Below the pieces are notes generated by a model that was given only the letters and a program-made list of their open reading frames with translations, ran no database searches and was not told the origin of the DNA. Position numbers and translations under genes: made by a program. Shown in pieces: positions 29,994 to 38,579 of a stretch of DNA of 64,000 bases. Position 1 is the first letter of the stretch; every line of letters begins with the position of its first letter. The DNA is from Streptomyces sp. I6. Lineage in GTDB: Bacteria > Actinomycetota > Actinomycetes > Streptomycetales > Streptomycetaceae. Location of the stretch: NCBI GenBank assembly GCA_003725745.1, contig RHDP01000001.1, positions 1,953,501 through 2,017,500 on the forward strand, written 5' to 3'.

Positions 29994-32069
29994 TTACTTC
30001 ATCGCTTTGTCGACGACTTTGAGCACGAGTTCGTTCCCTGCGCTGAAGAACATCTTCACCGTGACCCGGTCCGGTTCCCGCAGACGGAGCCTGTCCACGG
30101 CGGCTCGGACGCGTGCGAGGGGGCGCTTCTTGAGGAGGTCGACGGCGGGGTAGGGGAACACGCCGCCCTTCTCCACGACGTCGTCGAGCACCCGGCCGAT
30201 CCGCACCGGCGCCGCTCCGGGCGCATGGCGCAGCCAGAGGTCCCAGACGTCGTGTCCGGAGGCCTGGACCGCGACCGGCGCGGCGAGCGGGATCGTACAG
30301 CGGAAACCGTCGGCCCCGACGCGGGCGCCGGGGAACTCCAGTTCACCCGCGTCCGCTCCGCGGCGGAGCAGCAGGAGCACCGGGTCCCCCACCGGCCGCG
30401 CCTGCCCGAGCAGCCGCCCGGACACGGTGATCCGCCGGGCGCCGACGGTGATCCCGCCCGACTCGGCGTGGGCCGGGCGCACCCAGGAGCGCAGGGCGAG
30501 GCCGCCGTGCCGCACATAGGGGACGAGGGTGTGCACGGGCTCCCCCGGCCGGACACGTTCGGCGGCCCGCATCGCCCCACGCTGGTCGACGGCCCGGGCG
30601 GCGAGACGGGGACGAGCGGTAACGGCGTCCTGCGCCGCAGGGGCGGCACCTGCCTCCGGAGGGTCGATACGGCAGGTCCAGACGCCCTCGGCCAGACCGG
30701 CGTCGGCGGGGACCACGGCACGGCCGGACGGGCCGAAGGGGAAGACCCGGTCGGGGACGGCGGCGGCGGGGTGGGAGCAGACGAGGGCCGGCCGCCCGGC
30801 GCGCTCTCCGAGGAGGGCCACGGTTACCGTGCCGTCCGCCTGGGCGGCGCAGTCCACCAGCGGGCCGGGGGCCGGCTCGACCTCCCTGGTGAGGCCGGGG
30901 GCCGACGCCTCGGGGTGGGTACGGGTGCCGGCGCCGAGGCTCGCGAACAGTTCCTCGTACCGCTTCGCGACCGGCCCCGGGTCGAAGCGGGCGGCGTTGG
31001 ACCGGGCGGCGGCGCCCATGCGGCGGCGCAGCGGCTCGTCGTCGATGAGGCGGAGAAGGGCGGCGGCGATGGCCCCGCGGTCACCGACGGGAACGAGCAG
31101 GCCGTCGACGCCGTCGGCCACGATCTCGCGCGGTCCGTAGTCGCAGTCCGTGCTGACCACGGGCAGTCCGCACCGCATCGCCTCGACGAGCGTCATACCG
31201 AAGGACTCGTGGCGCGAGGTGGACACCGCGATGGCGCCTTTCACCCATTCCGGCTCGATGGGCGAGCGAGGCCCCATCAGATGGACGTGGTTGTAGAGAC
31301 CCAGCTCGTCGATGCGCCTGCGGAGCCGCTCCTTCTGCCTGCCCCAGCCGCAGATGCGCAGGGTCCATTCCGGACGCGCGGCCACCACCCGGGCGAAGGC
31401 GTCGATCAGGACGTCGTACTGCTTCTCCGCGGCGAGCCGGCCAGCCGCGACGACGGTCGTCCCGCCGAGATCGGACACCGGCACCATGGGCTCCGGGACG
31501 CTGTTCGGTATGGCCAGCACCCGGGTGCCCGGCAGCGGCATCCGCTCCCGCCACACGGCGGCGTCGCCCTCGGAGACGGTCACGAAGGCGTCGAGCGCGG
31601 CGAGGTGGGGGCGCAGCTCGGAGCGCAGCTCGGAGCTGTGGTGATGGTGCGTCATGTGCTCCTGGCCGATGAGCACGGACCGGGCGGGCGCGCACTGGGC
31701 GACATACGCGACGAGTCCGGGGCGGGTGCCGATGACCACGTCCGCGTCGGAGACGGCGTAGTGCTCGCGCACCCGCCTGTCGGTGAGCCGGCTGTACTCC
31801 GTGAAGCGCGCCTCGTGGGCGGGAACGCATTCGGAGGGCTCCAGCGCGAGGGGGTGCTTCGTCTCGCCGCTGGGAGAGGAGGGGCGGGTGTCCACCAGGG
31901 GGACGACGGTGATGCGCGGGTCGATCGCGAAGAGCGGCTCATCCCGGTGCCGGAAGACGGACACGATCTCCACCTCGTGGCGTCCGGCGAGTTCTTCCGC
32001 GAGATTGACCGTGGTGCGGATGGTGCCGCCGATGCCGTAGATGGTGTGGATGAGGAAGGAGACCTTCAT
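29994..32069 (-). CDS. GT4-type glycosyltransferase with long C-terminal extension
   Basis: 691 residues from ATG 32069 (GGAG seven bases upstream). Residues 1-395 are a GT-B retaining glycosyltransferase: MKVSFLIHTIYGIGGTIRT, VVAAGRLAAEKQYDVLIDAF, ESFGMTLVEAMRCGLPVVST, DYGPREIVADGVDGLLVP. Residues 395-691 form a second, all-beta-looking region without a known signature (ALRSWVRPAHAESGGITVG; VWDLWLRHAPGAAPVRIGR), similar in style to C-terminal extensions of teichoic-acid glycosyltransferases. It precedes the cytidylyltransferase/SDR gene by about 190 bp on the same strand; likely job is glycosylation of a wall polymer. Sugar donor cannot be told. Confidence 0.8.
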   Translation of the reverse strand: MKVSFLIHTIYGIGGTIRTTVNLAEELAGRHEVEIVSVFRHRDEPLFAIDPRITVVPLVDTRPSSPSGETKHPLALEPSECVPAHEARFTEYSRLTDRRVREHYAVSDADVVIGTRPGLVAYVAQCAPARSVLIGQEHMTHHHHSSELRSELRPHLAALDAFVTVSEGDAAVWRERMPLPGTRVLAIPNSVPEPMVPVSDLGGTTVVAAGRLAAEKQYDVLIDAFARVVAARPEWTLRICGWGRQKERLRRRIDELGLYNHVHLMGPRSPIEPEWVKGAIAVSTSRHESFGMTLVEAMRCGLPVVSTDCDYGPREIVADGVDGLLVPVGDRGAIAAALLRLIDDEPLRRRMGAAARSNAARFDPGPVAKRYEELFASLGAGTRTHPEASAPGLTREVEPAPGPLVDCAAQADGTVTVALLGERAGRPALVCSHPAAAVPDRVFPFGPSGRAVVPADAGLAEGVWTCRIDPPEAGAAPAAQDAVTARPRLAARAVDQRGAMRAAERVRPGEPVHTLVPYVRHGGLALRSWVRPAHAESGGITVGARRITVSGRLLGQARPVGDPVLLLLRRGADAGELEFPGARVGADGFRCTIPLAAPVAVQASGHDVWDLWLRHAPGAAPVRIGRVLDDVVEKGGVFPYPAVDLLKKRPLARVRAAVDRLRLREPDRVTVKMFFSAGNELVLKVVDKAMK

Positions 32070-32657
32070 CAACGCTCCGTTCGGCCGTGCTGGGGCACCT
32101 TGCTGCCCCACCCCCGCGAACAAGACGGTGATATCGGGGTCGAGGTTGCGCCACCGCACAGATCCGAACGGAGGGGACATCGCCCCCGATGGCGGTCATA
32201 CCCTCAGGGCCCGCTCCCGAGGCACGGGAGCAGCGCGCGGAACACGGGGCGGCCCGGGCACAGGGCCGCGCCCAGGGGTGGGCCGGGGAACGGGCACCGC
32301 AACGGGCACGGGCACAGGCACAGGCCCCCGGACAGACACCGGCACAGCACCAGCACCGGCACCAGCACCAGCACCAGCACCAGCACCAGCACCAGCACCA
32401 GCACCAGCACGGAAGCGAACCCATTCACGGGCCCGGTCACGGGTCCGGTCACGGGCCCGGAGGGCCGGACGAGGAGGAGGAGAAGGAGAAGGCCCGGGAC
32501 CTGAGCCCGCCCGGGGACCGGCTCAGGTCCCGGGGCCGCGGCGTCCGCTGGAACCGCCGCCGCCCCGCACCCCCGCCGGGAAGACAAGCGGGGGCGGGGA
32601 CCGCTGCCCCGTCCCCCGCCCGGCTCGTAGGACGGGCCGGAGCCGACGCCCGTGCCG
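32070..32657. other. Gene-free stretch with a microsatellite
   Basis: Nearly 590 bp between obgE's stop and the glycosyltransferase start, low-complexity throughout: GGCACR-rich words, an eight-unit CAGCAC array and three copies of CACGGGYCCGGT near 32428-32460. The frames open here encode His-Gln or Leu-Val repeats and I do not accept them. The promoter of the glycosyltransferase should lie near 32080-32160 on the minus strand; none is convincing. Confidence 0.5.
32363..32410. repeat. Hexanucleotide microsatellite CAGCAC x8
   Basis: Eight uninterrupted CAGCAC units, preceded by a partial run interrupted by CGGCAC. Non-coding location. The other strand reads GTGCTG, similar in style to the TGCTCG array at 13781. 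Confidence 0.9.
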
Positions 32658-34094
32658 TCAGAAGGGTTCGAAGCCGTCGTACTCGCGCGTGGCCTCGTCG
32701 CGCTCCGCCTGGCGGTCCTTGCGGCGCTGCGCCGCGGGACGCGGGGCCTCGAAGCGGTGGTCCTCCCCGCGGCGGCCGAGCATTTCCGCGCCGGCCATCA
32801 TCGTCGGCTCCCAGTCGAAGACGACCGCGTCGTCCTCGGAGCCGATCGCCACGCCGTCACCGGCCCGCGCACCGGCCTTCATCAGCTCCTCCTCGACGCC
32901 GAGGCGGTTCAGCCGGTCCGCGAGGTAGCCCACGGCCTCGTCGTTGTTGAAGTCGGTCTGGCGAACCCAGCGTTCGGGCTTGTCGCCGCGCACCCGGAAG
33001 AGGCCGTCCGCTTCCTGGGTGACGGTGAAGCCGGTGTCGTCGACCGCCTTCGGACGGATGACGATGCGGGTCGCCTCCTCCTTCGGCCTGGCCGCCCGCG
33101 CCTCAGCGACGATGCCGGCCAGCGCGAAGGACAGCTCCTTCAGCCCGGTGCGGGCGACCGCCGACACCTCGAAGACGCGGTATCCGCGTTCCTCCAGGTC
33201 GGGGCGGATCATGTCGGCGAGGTCCTTGCCGTCGGGGACGTCGACCTTGTTGAGGACGACGATCCGCGGACGGTCGTCCAGACCGCCGTAGTGCCGCAGC
33301 TCCTCCTCGATGACGTCGAGGTCGGAGACCGGGTCGCGGTCGGACTCCAGCGTCGCCGTGTCCAGCACGTGCACCAGCACCGAGCAGCGCTCGACGTGGC
33401 GGAGGAACTCCAGGCCCAGGCCGCGGCCCTGGCTGGCGCCGGGGATCAGGCCGGGGACGTCGGCGATGGTGTAGACGGTCGAGCCGGCGGTGACGACTCC
33501 GAGGTTGGGCACCAGGGTGGTGAAGGGGTAGTCGGCGATCTTCGGTTTGGCTGCCGACAGCACCGAGATCAGCGAGGACTTCCCGGCGCTCGGGTAGCCG
33601 ACGAGCGCCACGTCCGCGACCGTCTTCAGTTCCAGGACGATGTCACCGGACCGGCCGGGCTCGCCGAGCAGCGCGAAGCCGGGCGCCTTGCGGCGGGCCG
33701 ACGCCAGCGCCGCGTTGCCGAGGCCGCCGCGACCGCCCTCGGCGGCCACATACGTCGTCCCGTGCCCGACCAGGTCGGCCAGCACATTGCCCCGCTTGTC
33801 GAGGACGACGGTGCCGTCCGGCACGGTCAGCACCAGGTCCTGGCCGTCCTTGCCGGAGCGGTTGCCGCCCTCGCCGGGCTTGCCGTTGGTCGCCTTGCGG
33901 TGCGGCGAGTGGTGGTACTCGAGCAGCGTCGTGACGGACTGGTCGACCGTGAGGACGACATCGCCGCCGCGCCCGCCGTTGCCCCCGTCCGGCCCGCCGA
34001 GCGGCTTGAACTTCTCCCGGTGCACGGAGGCGCAGCCGTGGCCCCCGTTACCCGCGGCGATGTGCAGCTCGACGCGGTCCACGAAGGTGGTCAT
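32658..34094 (-). CDS. obgE: Obg family GTPase
   Basis: Ribosome-associated GTPase, essential; in Streptomyces Obg is linked to the onset of aerial growth. 478 residues from ATG 34094. Glycine-rich Obg fold at the N-terminus ([34 protein letters not shown]), G domain with [22 protein letters not shown] and NKVDVPD, then the C-terminal OCT domain typical of Gram-positive Obg and a short basic tail. It follows rplU-rpmA on the same strand in the conserved order rplU-rpmA-obg, with a hairpin between rpmA and obgE. Confidence 0.97.
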
Positions 34095-34181
34095 GGTGCT
34101 GTGCCTCCAGTACGAGAGTGGCGAGGTGCGCCGAGCACGGCGACCCGTGCGGAAACGGCGGATATGTCTTTCTGTCAACAA

Positions 34182-34228
34182 GCGAAGGGCGGACCCGCTT
34201 CCCGCCCGGGGAAGTGGTCCGCCCTCGC
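34182..34228 (-). terminator. Hairpin between rpmA and obgE
   Basis: GCGA(A)GGGCGGACC (34182-34195) pairs with GGTCCGCCCTCGC (34216-34228) with a single bulged A; it starts 12 bases after the rpmA stop. It probably reduces read-through from the ribosomal protein genes into obgE. Confidence 0.65.
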
Positions 34229-34239
34229 AAGAACTCCGG

Positions 34240-34494
34240 TCAGGCGACCGGCACGATGTTCACGACCTTGCGGCCGCGGAAGGTGCCGAACTCCACGGCA
34301 CCGGCCTGCAGCGCGAACAGCGTGTCGTCGCCGCCGCGGCCTACGCCCGCGCCCGGGTGGAAGTGGGTGCCGCGCTGACGGACCAGGATCTCACCCGCGT
34401 TGACGACCTGACCGCCGAAGCGCTTCACGCCGAGCCGCTGAGCGTTGGAGTCGCGACCGTTCCGGGTGGACGATGCGCCCTTCTTGTGTGCCAT
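34240..34494 (-). CDS. rpmA: 50S ribosomal protein L27
   Basis: 84 residues, full-length L27: [20 protein letters not shown] at the start, whose N-terminus reaches the peptidyl-transferase centre, and [20 protein letters not shown]. No extra N-terminal cleavage peptide of the Firmicute type is present. It lies 14 bases after rplU and is co-transcribed with it. Confidence 0.98.
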   Translation of the reverse strand: MAHKKGASSTRNGRDSNAQRLGVKRFGGQVVNAGEILVRQRGTHFHPGAGVGRGGDDTLFALQAGAVEFGTFRGRKVVNIVPVA

Positions 34495-34508
34495 CTCTCC
34501 TCAGTCCC

Positions 34509-34829
34509 TTACTTCGCAGCCGTGGGGATCGCCGTGACCTTGATCGCCGTGTACTGCTGGCGGTGGCCCTGACGACGGCGGTAGCCGGTCTTGTTCTTGT
34601 AGCGCAGGATGTCGATCTTGGCGCCCTTGTGGTGGTCCACGACCTCGGCCTGGACCTTGATCCCGGCCAGCACCCACGGGTCGCTGGTCACGGCGTCGCC
34701 GTCGACAACGAGCAGGGTCGAGAGCTCGACCGTGTCGCCGACCTTGGCGGTGGAAATCTTGTCAACCTCAACGATGTCGCCGACAGCAACCTTGTGCTGG
34801 CGACCACCGCTGCGCACGATGGCGTACAC
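34509..34829 (-). CDS. rplU: 50S ribosomal protein L21
   Basis: 106 residues from GTG 34829 ([18 protein letters not shown]), the family's usual size; the conserved end [20 protein letters not shown] is present. An upstream in-frame start is possible but would add a non-conserved leader. It is the first gene of rplU-rpmA-obgE; its promoter lies in 34830-34990. In many bacteria rne lies directly upstream, but here a 14-kb glycopolymer locus intervenes. Confidence 0.98.
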   Translation of the reverse strand: MYAIVRSGGRQHKVAVGDIVEVDKISTAKVGDTVELSTLLVVDGDAVTSDPWVLAGIKVQAEVVDHHKGAKIDILRYKNKTGYRRRQGHRQQYTAIKVTAIPTAAK

Positions 34830-35041
34830 GCGGATCTCTCTCTCGCTCGTCACGGATACCCCTGATGCCAGCCGCCCGCGCGGGCCGGGGCCCGGACTGT
34901 CCGCTGGGGATGGACGGCCTCTCCGGATCACGGACCCGGAGGGAGGTGCTCAGAAGCTGGCGTAGGGAAACACGCCGACGGTCAAGGTTACGGGCAGGCC
35001 CGCAAGGGGTCAAACCAGCCCCGGGAGACCACCGGGCGGCG

Positions 35042-35479
35042 GTGAACCGGCCACGCCTCCCCGTCCCCGGCCACCACCCCCGCCGACCGGGTTCGGGTAC
35101 GGGCCGCTCCGCCCCTCACTCTGCGCAGCAACCCGTCGTCGAGGGCGCCGGCATCTGGTACCAGATCAGTGCCGGGGCGTACAAGGGCTACTGGATGGGC
35201 GAGGCCTTCCCCGACGTCTTCCTGCGCGGCGAGTACCTGGCGACGGACTACCGGGTTCAGCGCACGCTGACGTTCCGCACGAACACCGACATCCCGGTGT
35301 ACGAGTTCGGCACGAACGGCGTGGTCGGCTCCACCGGGAACGTCAGGTACGCGACCGCCACCACGGCGTACTTCGACCGGAGGTCGATCGTCAACGGCCG
35401 GGCGATGTGCCGCATCTCGGCGGGCGAACTCGCCGGCTACTGGGTGCCCGCGAACCAGGTGATCGCCGACGGCGCCTGA
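35042..35479 (+). pseudogene. Solo or remnant C-terminal domain of the C5-epimerase-like protein
   Basis: The last 110 residues of this frame (GIWYQISAGAYKGYWMGEAF ... FDRRSIVNGRAMCRISAGEL ... VIADGA) align along their whole length with the C-terminal 110 residues of the protein at 36513-38306 (GVAYRIDSGAHAGWWAGESH ... FDRRSVVDGRPMCRIADGAL ... VITDGR). Shared words include GEYL, DYR, RTLTF, FDRRS, MCRI and GYW. No catalytic domain or signal peptide precedes it; the upstream sequence is arginine/proline text and the GTG 35042 start is weak. Either the rest of a second epimerase gene has been lost, or a free-standing wall-binding domain remains. Position next to rplU marks the left border of the locus. 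Confidence 0.55.
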
Positions 35480-35573
35480 CGGCTCCGGCGGGCCTCCGTT
35501 CCCGGTCGCCGCGGGCGGTGCGGGCGAGCCCCGGGCCGTCCGCTCCGGCCGCACGGCCCGGGCGGACGGCCCG

Positions 35574-35579
35574 TATGCT
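35574..35579 (+). promoter_or_regulatory. -10-like TATGCT upstream of the N-acetyltransferase gene
   Basis: TATGCT lies 32 bases before GTG 35612, in otherwise very GC-rich sequence. No -35 box at the expected place. Confidence 0.3.
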
Positions 35580-35611
35580 CGGCCGGAGCCCAGACACCGG
35601 AAGGCAGACAC

Positions 35612-36208
35612 GTGAACTACAGGGTCCAGCCCAGCGCCCAGGTCGACGAGACCGCCGAGATCGGCGCCGGCAGCAGTGTGTGGGATCTCGCGCAGATCCG
35701 CGAGGGCGCCCGCCTCGGCGAGGGCTGTGTGATCGGCCGGGGCGCGTACGTCGGCACGGGCGTCCGCATGGGCGACAACTGCAAGCTGCAGAACTACGCG
35801 CTGGTGTACGAGCCGGCCGAACTCGGTGACGGCGTCTTCATCGGTCCCGCCGTGGTGCTCACCAACGACCACAACCCGCGTTCCGTCGACCCCGAGGGCA
35901 GGCAGAAGCGCGGCGGCGACTGGGAGGCCGTCGGTGTGGCGATCGCCGACGGGGCGTCGATCGGCGCGCGCTCGGTGTGCGTCGCCCCCGTCGCCATCGG
36001 CCGCTGGTCGCTGGTCGCCGCCGGCGCCGTGGTGACCAGGGACGTGCCGGACTTCGCCCTGGTCGCCGGGGTGCCCGCGCGCCAGATCGGCTGGGTCGGC
36101 CGGGCCGGCGTGCGGCTGGCCGAGCGGGCGGGCGAGCCGGGCGTGTGGGAGTGCCCGCAGACCGGCGCCCTCTACGAGGAGAAGGACGGCGTGCTCACCG
36201 AGCGCTGA
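35612..36208 (+). CDS. Left-handed beta-helix N-acetyltransferase, WbpD-like
   Basis: 198 residues with hexapeptide repeats all along (AEIGAGSSVWDLAQIREGAR, LGEGCVIGRGAYVGTGVRMG). The stretch VVLTNDHNPRSVD and the ending VVTRDVPDFALVAGVPARQI are typical of WbpD-type transferases, which acetylate the 3-amino group of UDP-2-acetamido-3-amino-2,3-dideoxyglucuronate. GTG 35612 has GGAAGG seven bases upstream. The locus also contains the enzymes that would make this substrate: dehydrogenase (44536), oxidoreductase (47444) and aminotransferase (48453). A cysteine/acidic tail of 25 residues (GVWECPQTGALYEEKDG) looks like a half zinc-ribbon. Alternative: acetyltransferase for another amino sugar. Confidence 0.8.
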   Translation: MNYRVQPSAQVDETAEIGAGSSVWDLAQIREGARLGEGCVIGRGAYVGTGVRMGDNCKLQNYALVYEPAELGDGVFIGPAVVLTNDHNPRSVDPEGRQKRGGDWEAVGVAIADGASIGARSVCVAPVAIGRWSLVAAGAVVTRDVPDFALVAGVPARQIGWVGRAGVRLAERAGEPGVWECPQTGALYEEKDGVLTER

Positions 36209-36469
36209 CCGCCACCGCGCGGTCGCGCGCCGCCCCGCCCCGGACGCTCCGCGGCGCCCGCCGGGCCGGACCACCGCCACCGCACAGCCGCGCGGGGACC
36301 GCCCCGGCCGCTCGCGGGGCGCCGGACGACCCGTCCCGCGCGCTCGCCTGCCGTCTGACGTCCGGGAGCCCGGCTCGACCTGACGTCCGGGGGCCCGGCT
36401 CGACCGGCCGATCGAGTCGGCCTCCCGGCTTCCGCGTGTCTGTCGCGGATTCCGCCCGGAACGTCCGCA

Positions 36470-36475
36470 TAGGAT
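36470..36475 (+). promoter_or_regulatory. -10-like TAGGAT upstream of the C5-epimerase-like gene
   Basis: TAGGAT lies 37 bases before ATG 36513. The 300-bp gap upstream (36209-36469) is GC-rich, with no gene. No clear -35 box. Confidence 0.3.
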
Positions 36476-36512
36476 CCGCAGCCATCGCCGATCTTCCCCG
36501 GGGGCTTCAGGC

Positions 36513-38306
36513 ATGGCTGAGAACGGTGGCACCCAACGGAACCGTTCCGCACCGGAACACCGCGTACCGGAACACTTCTCACGGGAACGTTCCACACTGG
36601 ACCGCAGAGGGTTCATCCGGCTCGCGGGCGGCACCGCGCTCGGCACCGCCCTCACCGGCGCCGGGGCGGGTGCGGCGCAGGCCGCTTCGGGCGCACCGGC
36701 CGCGGCTCAGCCGCTCCCCCGGGCCGCGCTCCCGCGACTCCCATCGCTCCCACCTCTGCCGCCTCTCCCGCCCTTGCCCGACCAGCTCTCGGGAGGAAAG
36801 GTGACTCCCCCCGCGCCCTCCGTCCGCGCCCCCCGCCCGGACGGCACCCCCGCCGCCGCCACGGTACGCGCCGCGGTCCCGGACACCCTCCCGTTCACGT
36901 TCCACGGCAACGGCTACACCGCGCTGGACCTGCCGGAGCCGCTGCGGCCCTGGCGCGACCGGCCCACGCCCTGGTCGGCCGTCACCCCGGACACCACGCA
37001 CACCTATCTCGACCCCGACGGCGCCATCATGTACCGCCCGCGCAGGTCGGCCCCCGGGTACGACCAGCCCGTCACCCAGATCCAGTTCGGACTCGGCTGC
37101 GCCGCCGCGTACCGCACCACCAGGGACCCGGCCCGCAGGGCGCTGTACCTCCGGCGCGCCAAGGCCCAGGCCGAGCGACTGATCGACAGGCGTGTCGAGG
37201 CCCGCGGCGCCTGGTACTTCCCGTACCCGTTCGACTTCACGCACGGCAGCCACAGCGGCATCTCCTACCGGGCGCCCTGGTACTCGGGAATGGCCCAGGG
37301 CGAGGCCATCAGCCTGTTCGTGCAGTTGTCCCTCCTCGACGGGGTCACTCCGCAGGAGCGCACGCGGTACCGGGAGGCCGCCGACGGGGCGTTCGCCTCG
37401 CTGCTGCGCGCGGACGGCGGCGAGCCGTGGGTGGTGAACAGGGACGACGCCGGCTACCTCTGGATCCAGGAGTACCCCGTCGACCCGCCCGGCACCTCGG
37501 ACCGCACCTACAACGGCATGATCTTCGCCATGCTCGGGCTGTGGGACTACGCCAGGATGACCGGGAACGCACTGGCGGCCCGGCTGTACGACGGGGCGTG
37601 CACCACGGTCGACCACTACTTCCCCACCCTGCGCAACCGGCGCTGGGCCTCCTACTACTGCCTGACGCACCGGATCCCGACGCCCTCGTACCACCAGCAC
37701 CACATCAATCTGTACCGGCAGCTGCACTGGCAGACCGGCAGCCCGCGCTTCGCCCACATGAGCGATCTGCTCACGGACGACCACCCCTCGGGCCTCCTGC
37801 CGGAGGGCTCACCCGTCGTCCTCGCCGCCGGTACGCACACCCTCTACCGGTACGACACCGACGCGGACGGCGACTTCGTCGCGGCCAAGGGTGACGCCGA
37901 ACTCGCACGCAGGGCCGTCAGCCTCCCCCGTACCACCCGGGTCACCGCGAACCGCCGCCGCCGGATCATGGGCCGCGGCGTGGCGTACCGGATCGACTCC
38001 GGAGCCCACGCGGGCTGGTGGGCCGGCGAGTCCCACCCCCGGTGCCGGCTGCTCGGCGAGTACCTCCCCAGCGACTACCGGCCCGCCCGGACGCTGACCT
38101 TCCCGGCGGGCCGCAAGGTGACCTGCCACCGCTACGGCGCGGACGGCGCCACCACCGCCACCCGTACCGTGGCGTTCGACCGGGCGTCCGGGGCGCCCTT
38201 CGACCGGCGGTCCGTCGTCGACGGGCGGCCGATGTGCCGGATCGCCGACGGCGCCCTCGACGGCTACTGGGTGTACGCCGGCGACGTCATCACCGACGGG
38301 CGCTGA
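36513..38306 (+). CDS. Tat-exported D-glucuronyl C5-epimerase family protein
   Basis: 597 residues. A twin-arginine signal is visible (LDRRGFIRLAGGTALG, then an alanine-rich hydrophobic core ending near AGAAQA, about residue 55), followed by a proline-rich linker. Residues about 160-410 match the C5-epimerase C-terminal domain: PVTQIQFGLGCAAAYRTT, WYFPYPFDFTHGSHSGISYR, YSGMAQGEAISLFVQL, YNGMIFAMLGLWDYARM. Family knowledge: this fold inverts C5 of glucuronate within heparan/heparosan and, in related proteins, alginate-like polymers. The last 110 residues form a separate domain repeated alone at 35042. A Tat-exported polymer epimerase beside genes for an aminouronic acid suggests modification of a secreted or wall-bound uronic polymer after assembly. 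Activity is inferred; bacterial members are poorly characterised. Confidence 0.8.
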   Translation: MAENGGTQRNRSAPEHRVPEHFSRERSTLDRRGFIRLAGGTALGTALTGAGAGAAQAASGAPAAAQPLPRAALPRLPSLPPLPPLPPLPDQLSGGKVTPPAPSVRAPRPDGTPAAATVRAAVPDTLPFTFHGNGYTALDLPEPLRPWRDRPTPWSAVTPDTTHTYLDPDGAIMYRPRRSAPGYDQPVTQIQFGLGCAAAYRTTRDPARRALYLRRAKAQAERLIDRRVEARGAWYFPYPFDFTHGSHSGISYRAPWYSGMAQGEAISLFVQLSLLDGVTPQERTRYREAADGAFASLLRADGGEPWVVNRDDAGYLWIQEYPVDPPGTSDRTYNGMIFAMLGLWDYARMTGNALAARLYDGACTTVDHYFPTLRNRRWASYYCLTHRIPTPSYHQHHINLYRQLHWQTGSPRFAHMSDLLTDDHPSGLLPEGSPVVLAAGTHTLYRYDTDADGDFVAAKGDAELARRAVSLPRTTRVTANRRRRIMGRGVAYRIDSGAHAGWWAGESHPRCRLLGEYLPSDYRPARTLTFPAGRKVTCHRYGADGATTATRTVAFDRASGAPFDRRSVVDGRPMCRIADGALDGYWVYAGDVITDGR

Positions 38307-38513
38307 GCGGCGCCTCCACCGGCCCTCCGGGGAAGCGGCGACGGCCCCGGAGAGCCGCCCCTGCTGCCCCGGTTTCGACCGAACCACGCACACGGTTCAC
38401 ACAATCGTTATGCGGTCACCGAGTGGTCGCAGAGAGTGTGCTGACCTCTGCGCGAGCGGCCTGCGACCGGGCCCCGCACCACGGCCCTGGCCCTGGTCAG
38501 TGCGCGGATTGCC

Positions 38514-38544
38514 TACCATTGCGAGCAGTGTGACACCGTCACAC
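38514..38544 (+). promoter_or_regulatory. -10-like box with overlapping palindromic operator
   Basis: TACCAT (38514-38519) is followed nine bases later by the perfect inverted repeat GTGTGAC-ACC-GTCACAC (38528-38544), which would sit on or just after the transcription start of the epimerase gene at 38580. Such placement suits a repressor. A weak -35 (TGGTCA 38494-38499) is too close for the usual spacing. Confidence 0.4.
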
Positions 38545-38579
38545 CCCTGCCCCCGCCGGACCGAGAAGAAGAGTGCTCA

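Noticed and set aside
32189-32950. Plus-strand frame with a His-Gln repeat tract
   Set aside because: The tract is the CAGCAC microsatellite read as protein; the remainder is arginine-rich and overlaps obgE antisense.
34830-34990. L21-type ribosomal leader RNA
   Set aside because: The known L21 leader is a Firmicute element; I could not identify a comparable fold here.
34865-35041. Upstream extension of the solo domain frame toward rplU
   Set aside because: The extension is antisense to the rplU promoter and encodes only R/P/G-rich text with no signal peptide or domain.
36530-36600. GGAACGTTCC-type palindromes near the epimerase start
   Set aside because: They lie inside the coding sequence and come from repeated Arg/Pro/Glu/His codons; no independent sign of an operator.
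38528-38544. cAMP-receptor (CRP) site because of TGTGA and TCACA
   Set aside because: The half-sites are five bases apart, not six, so the match to the CRP consensus is imperfect; left as an unassigned palindrome.
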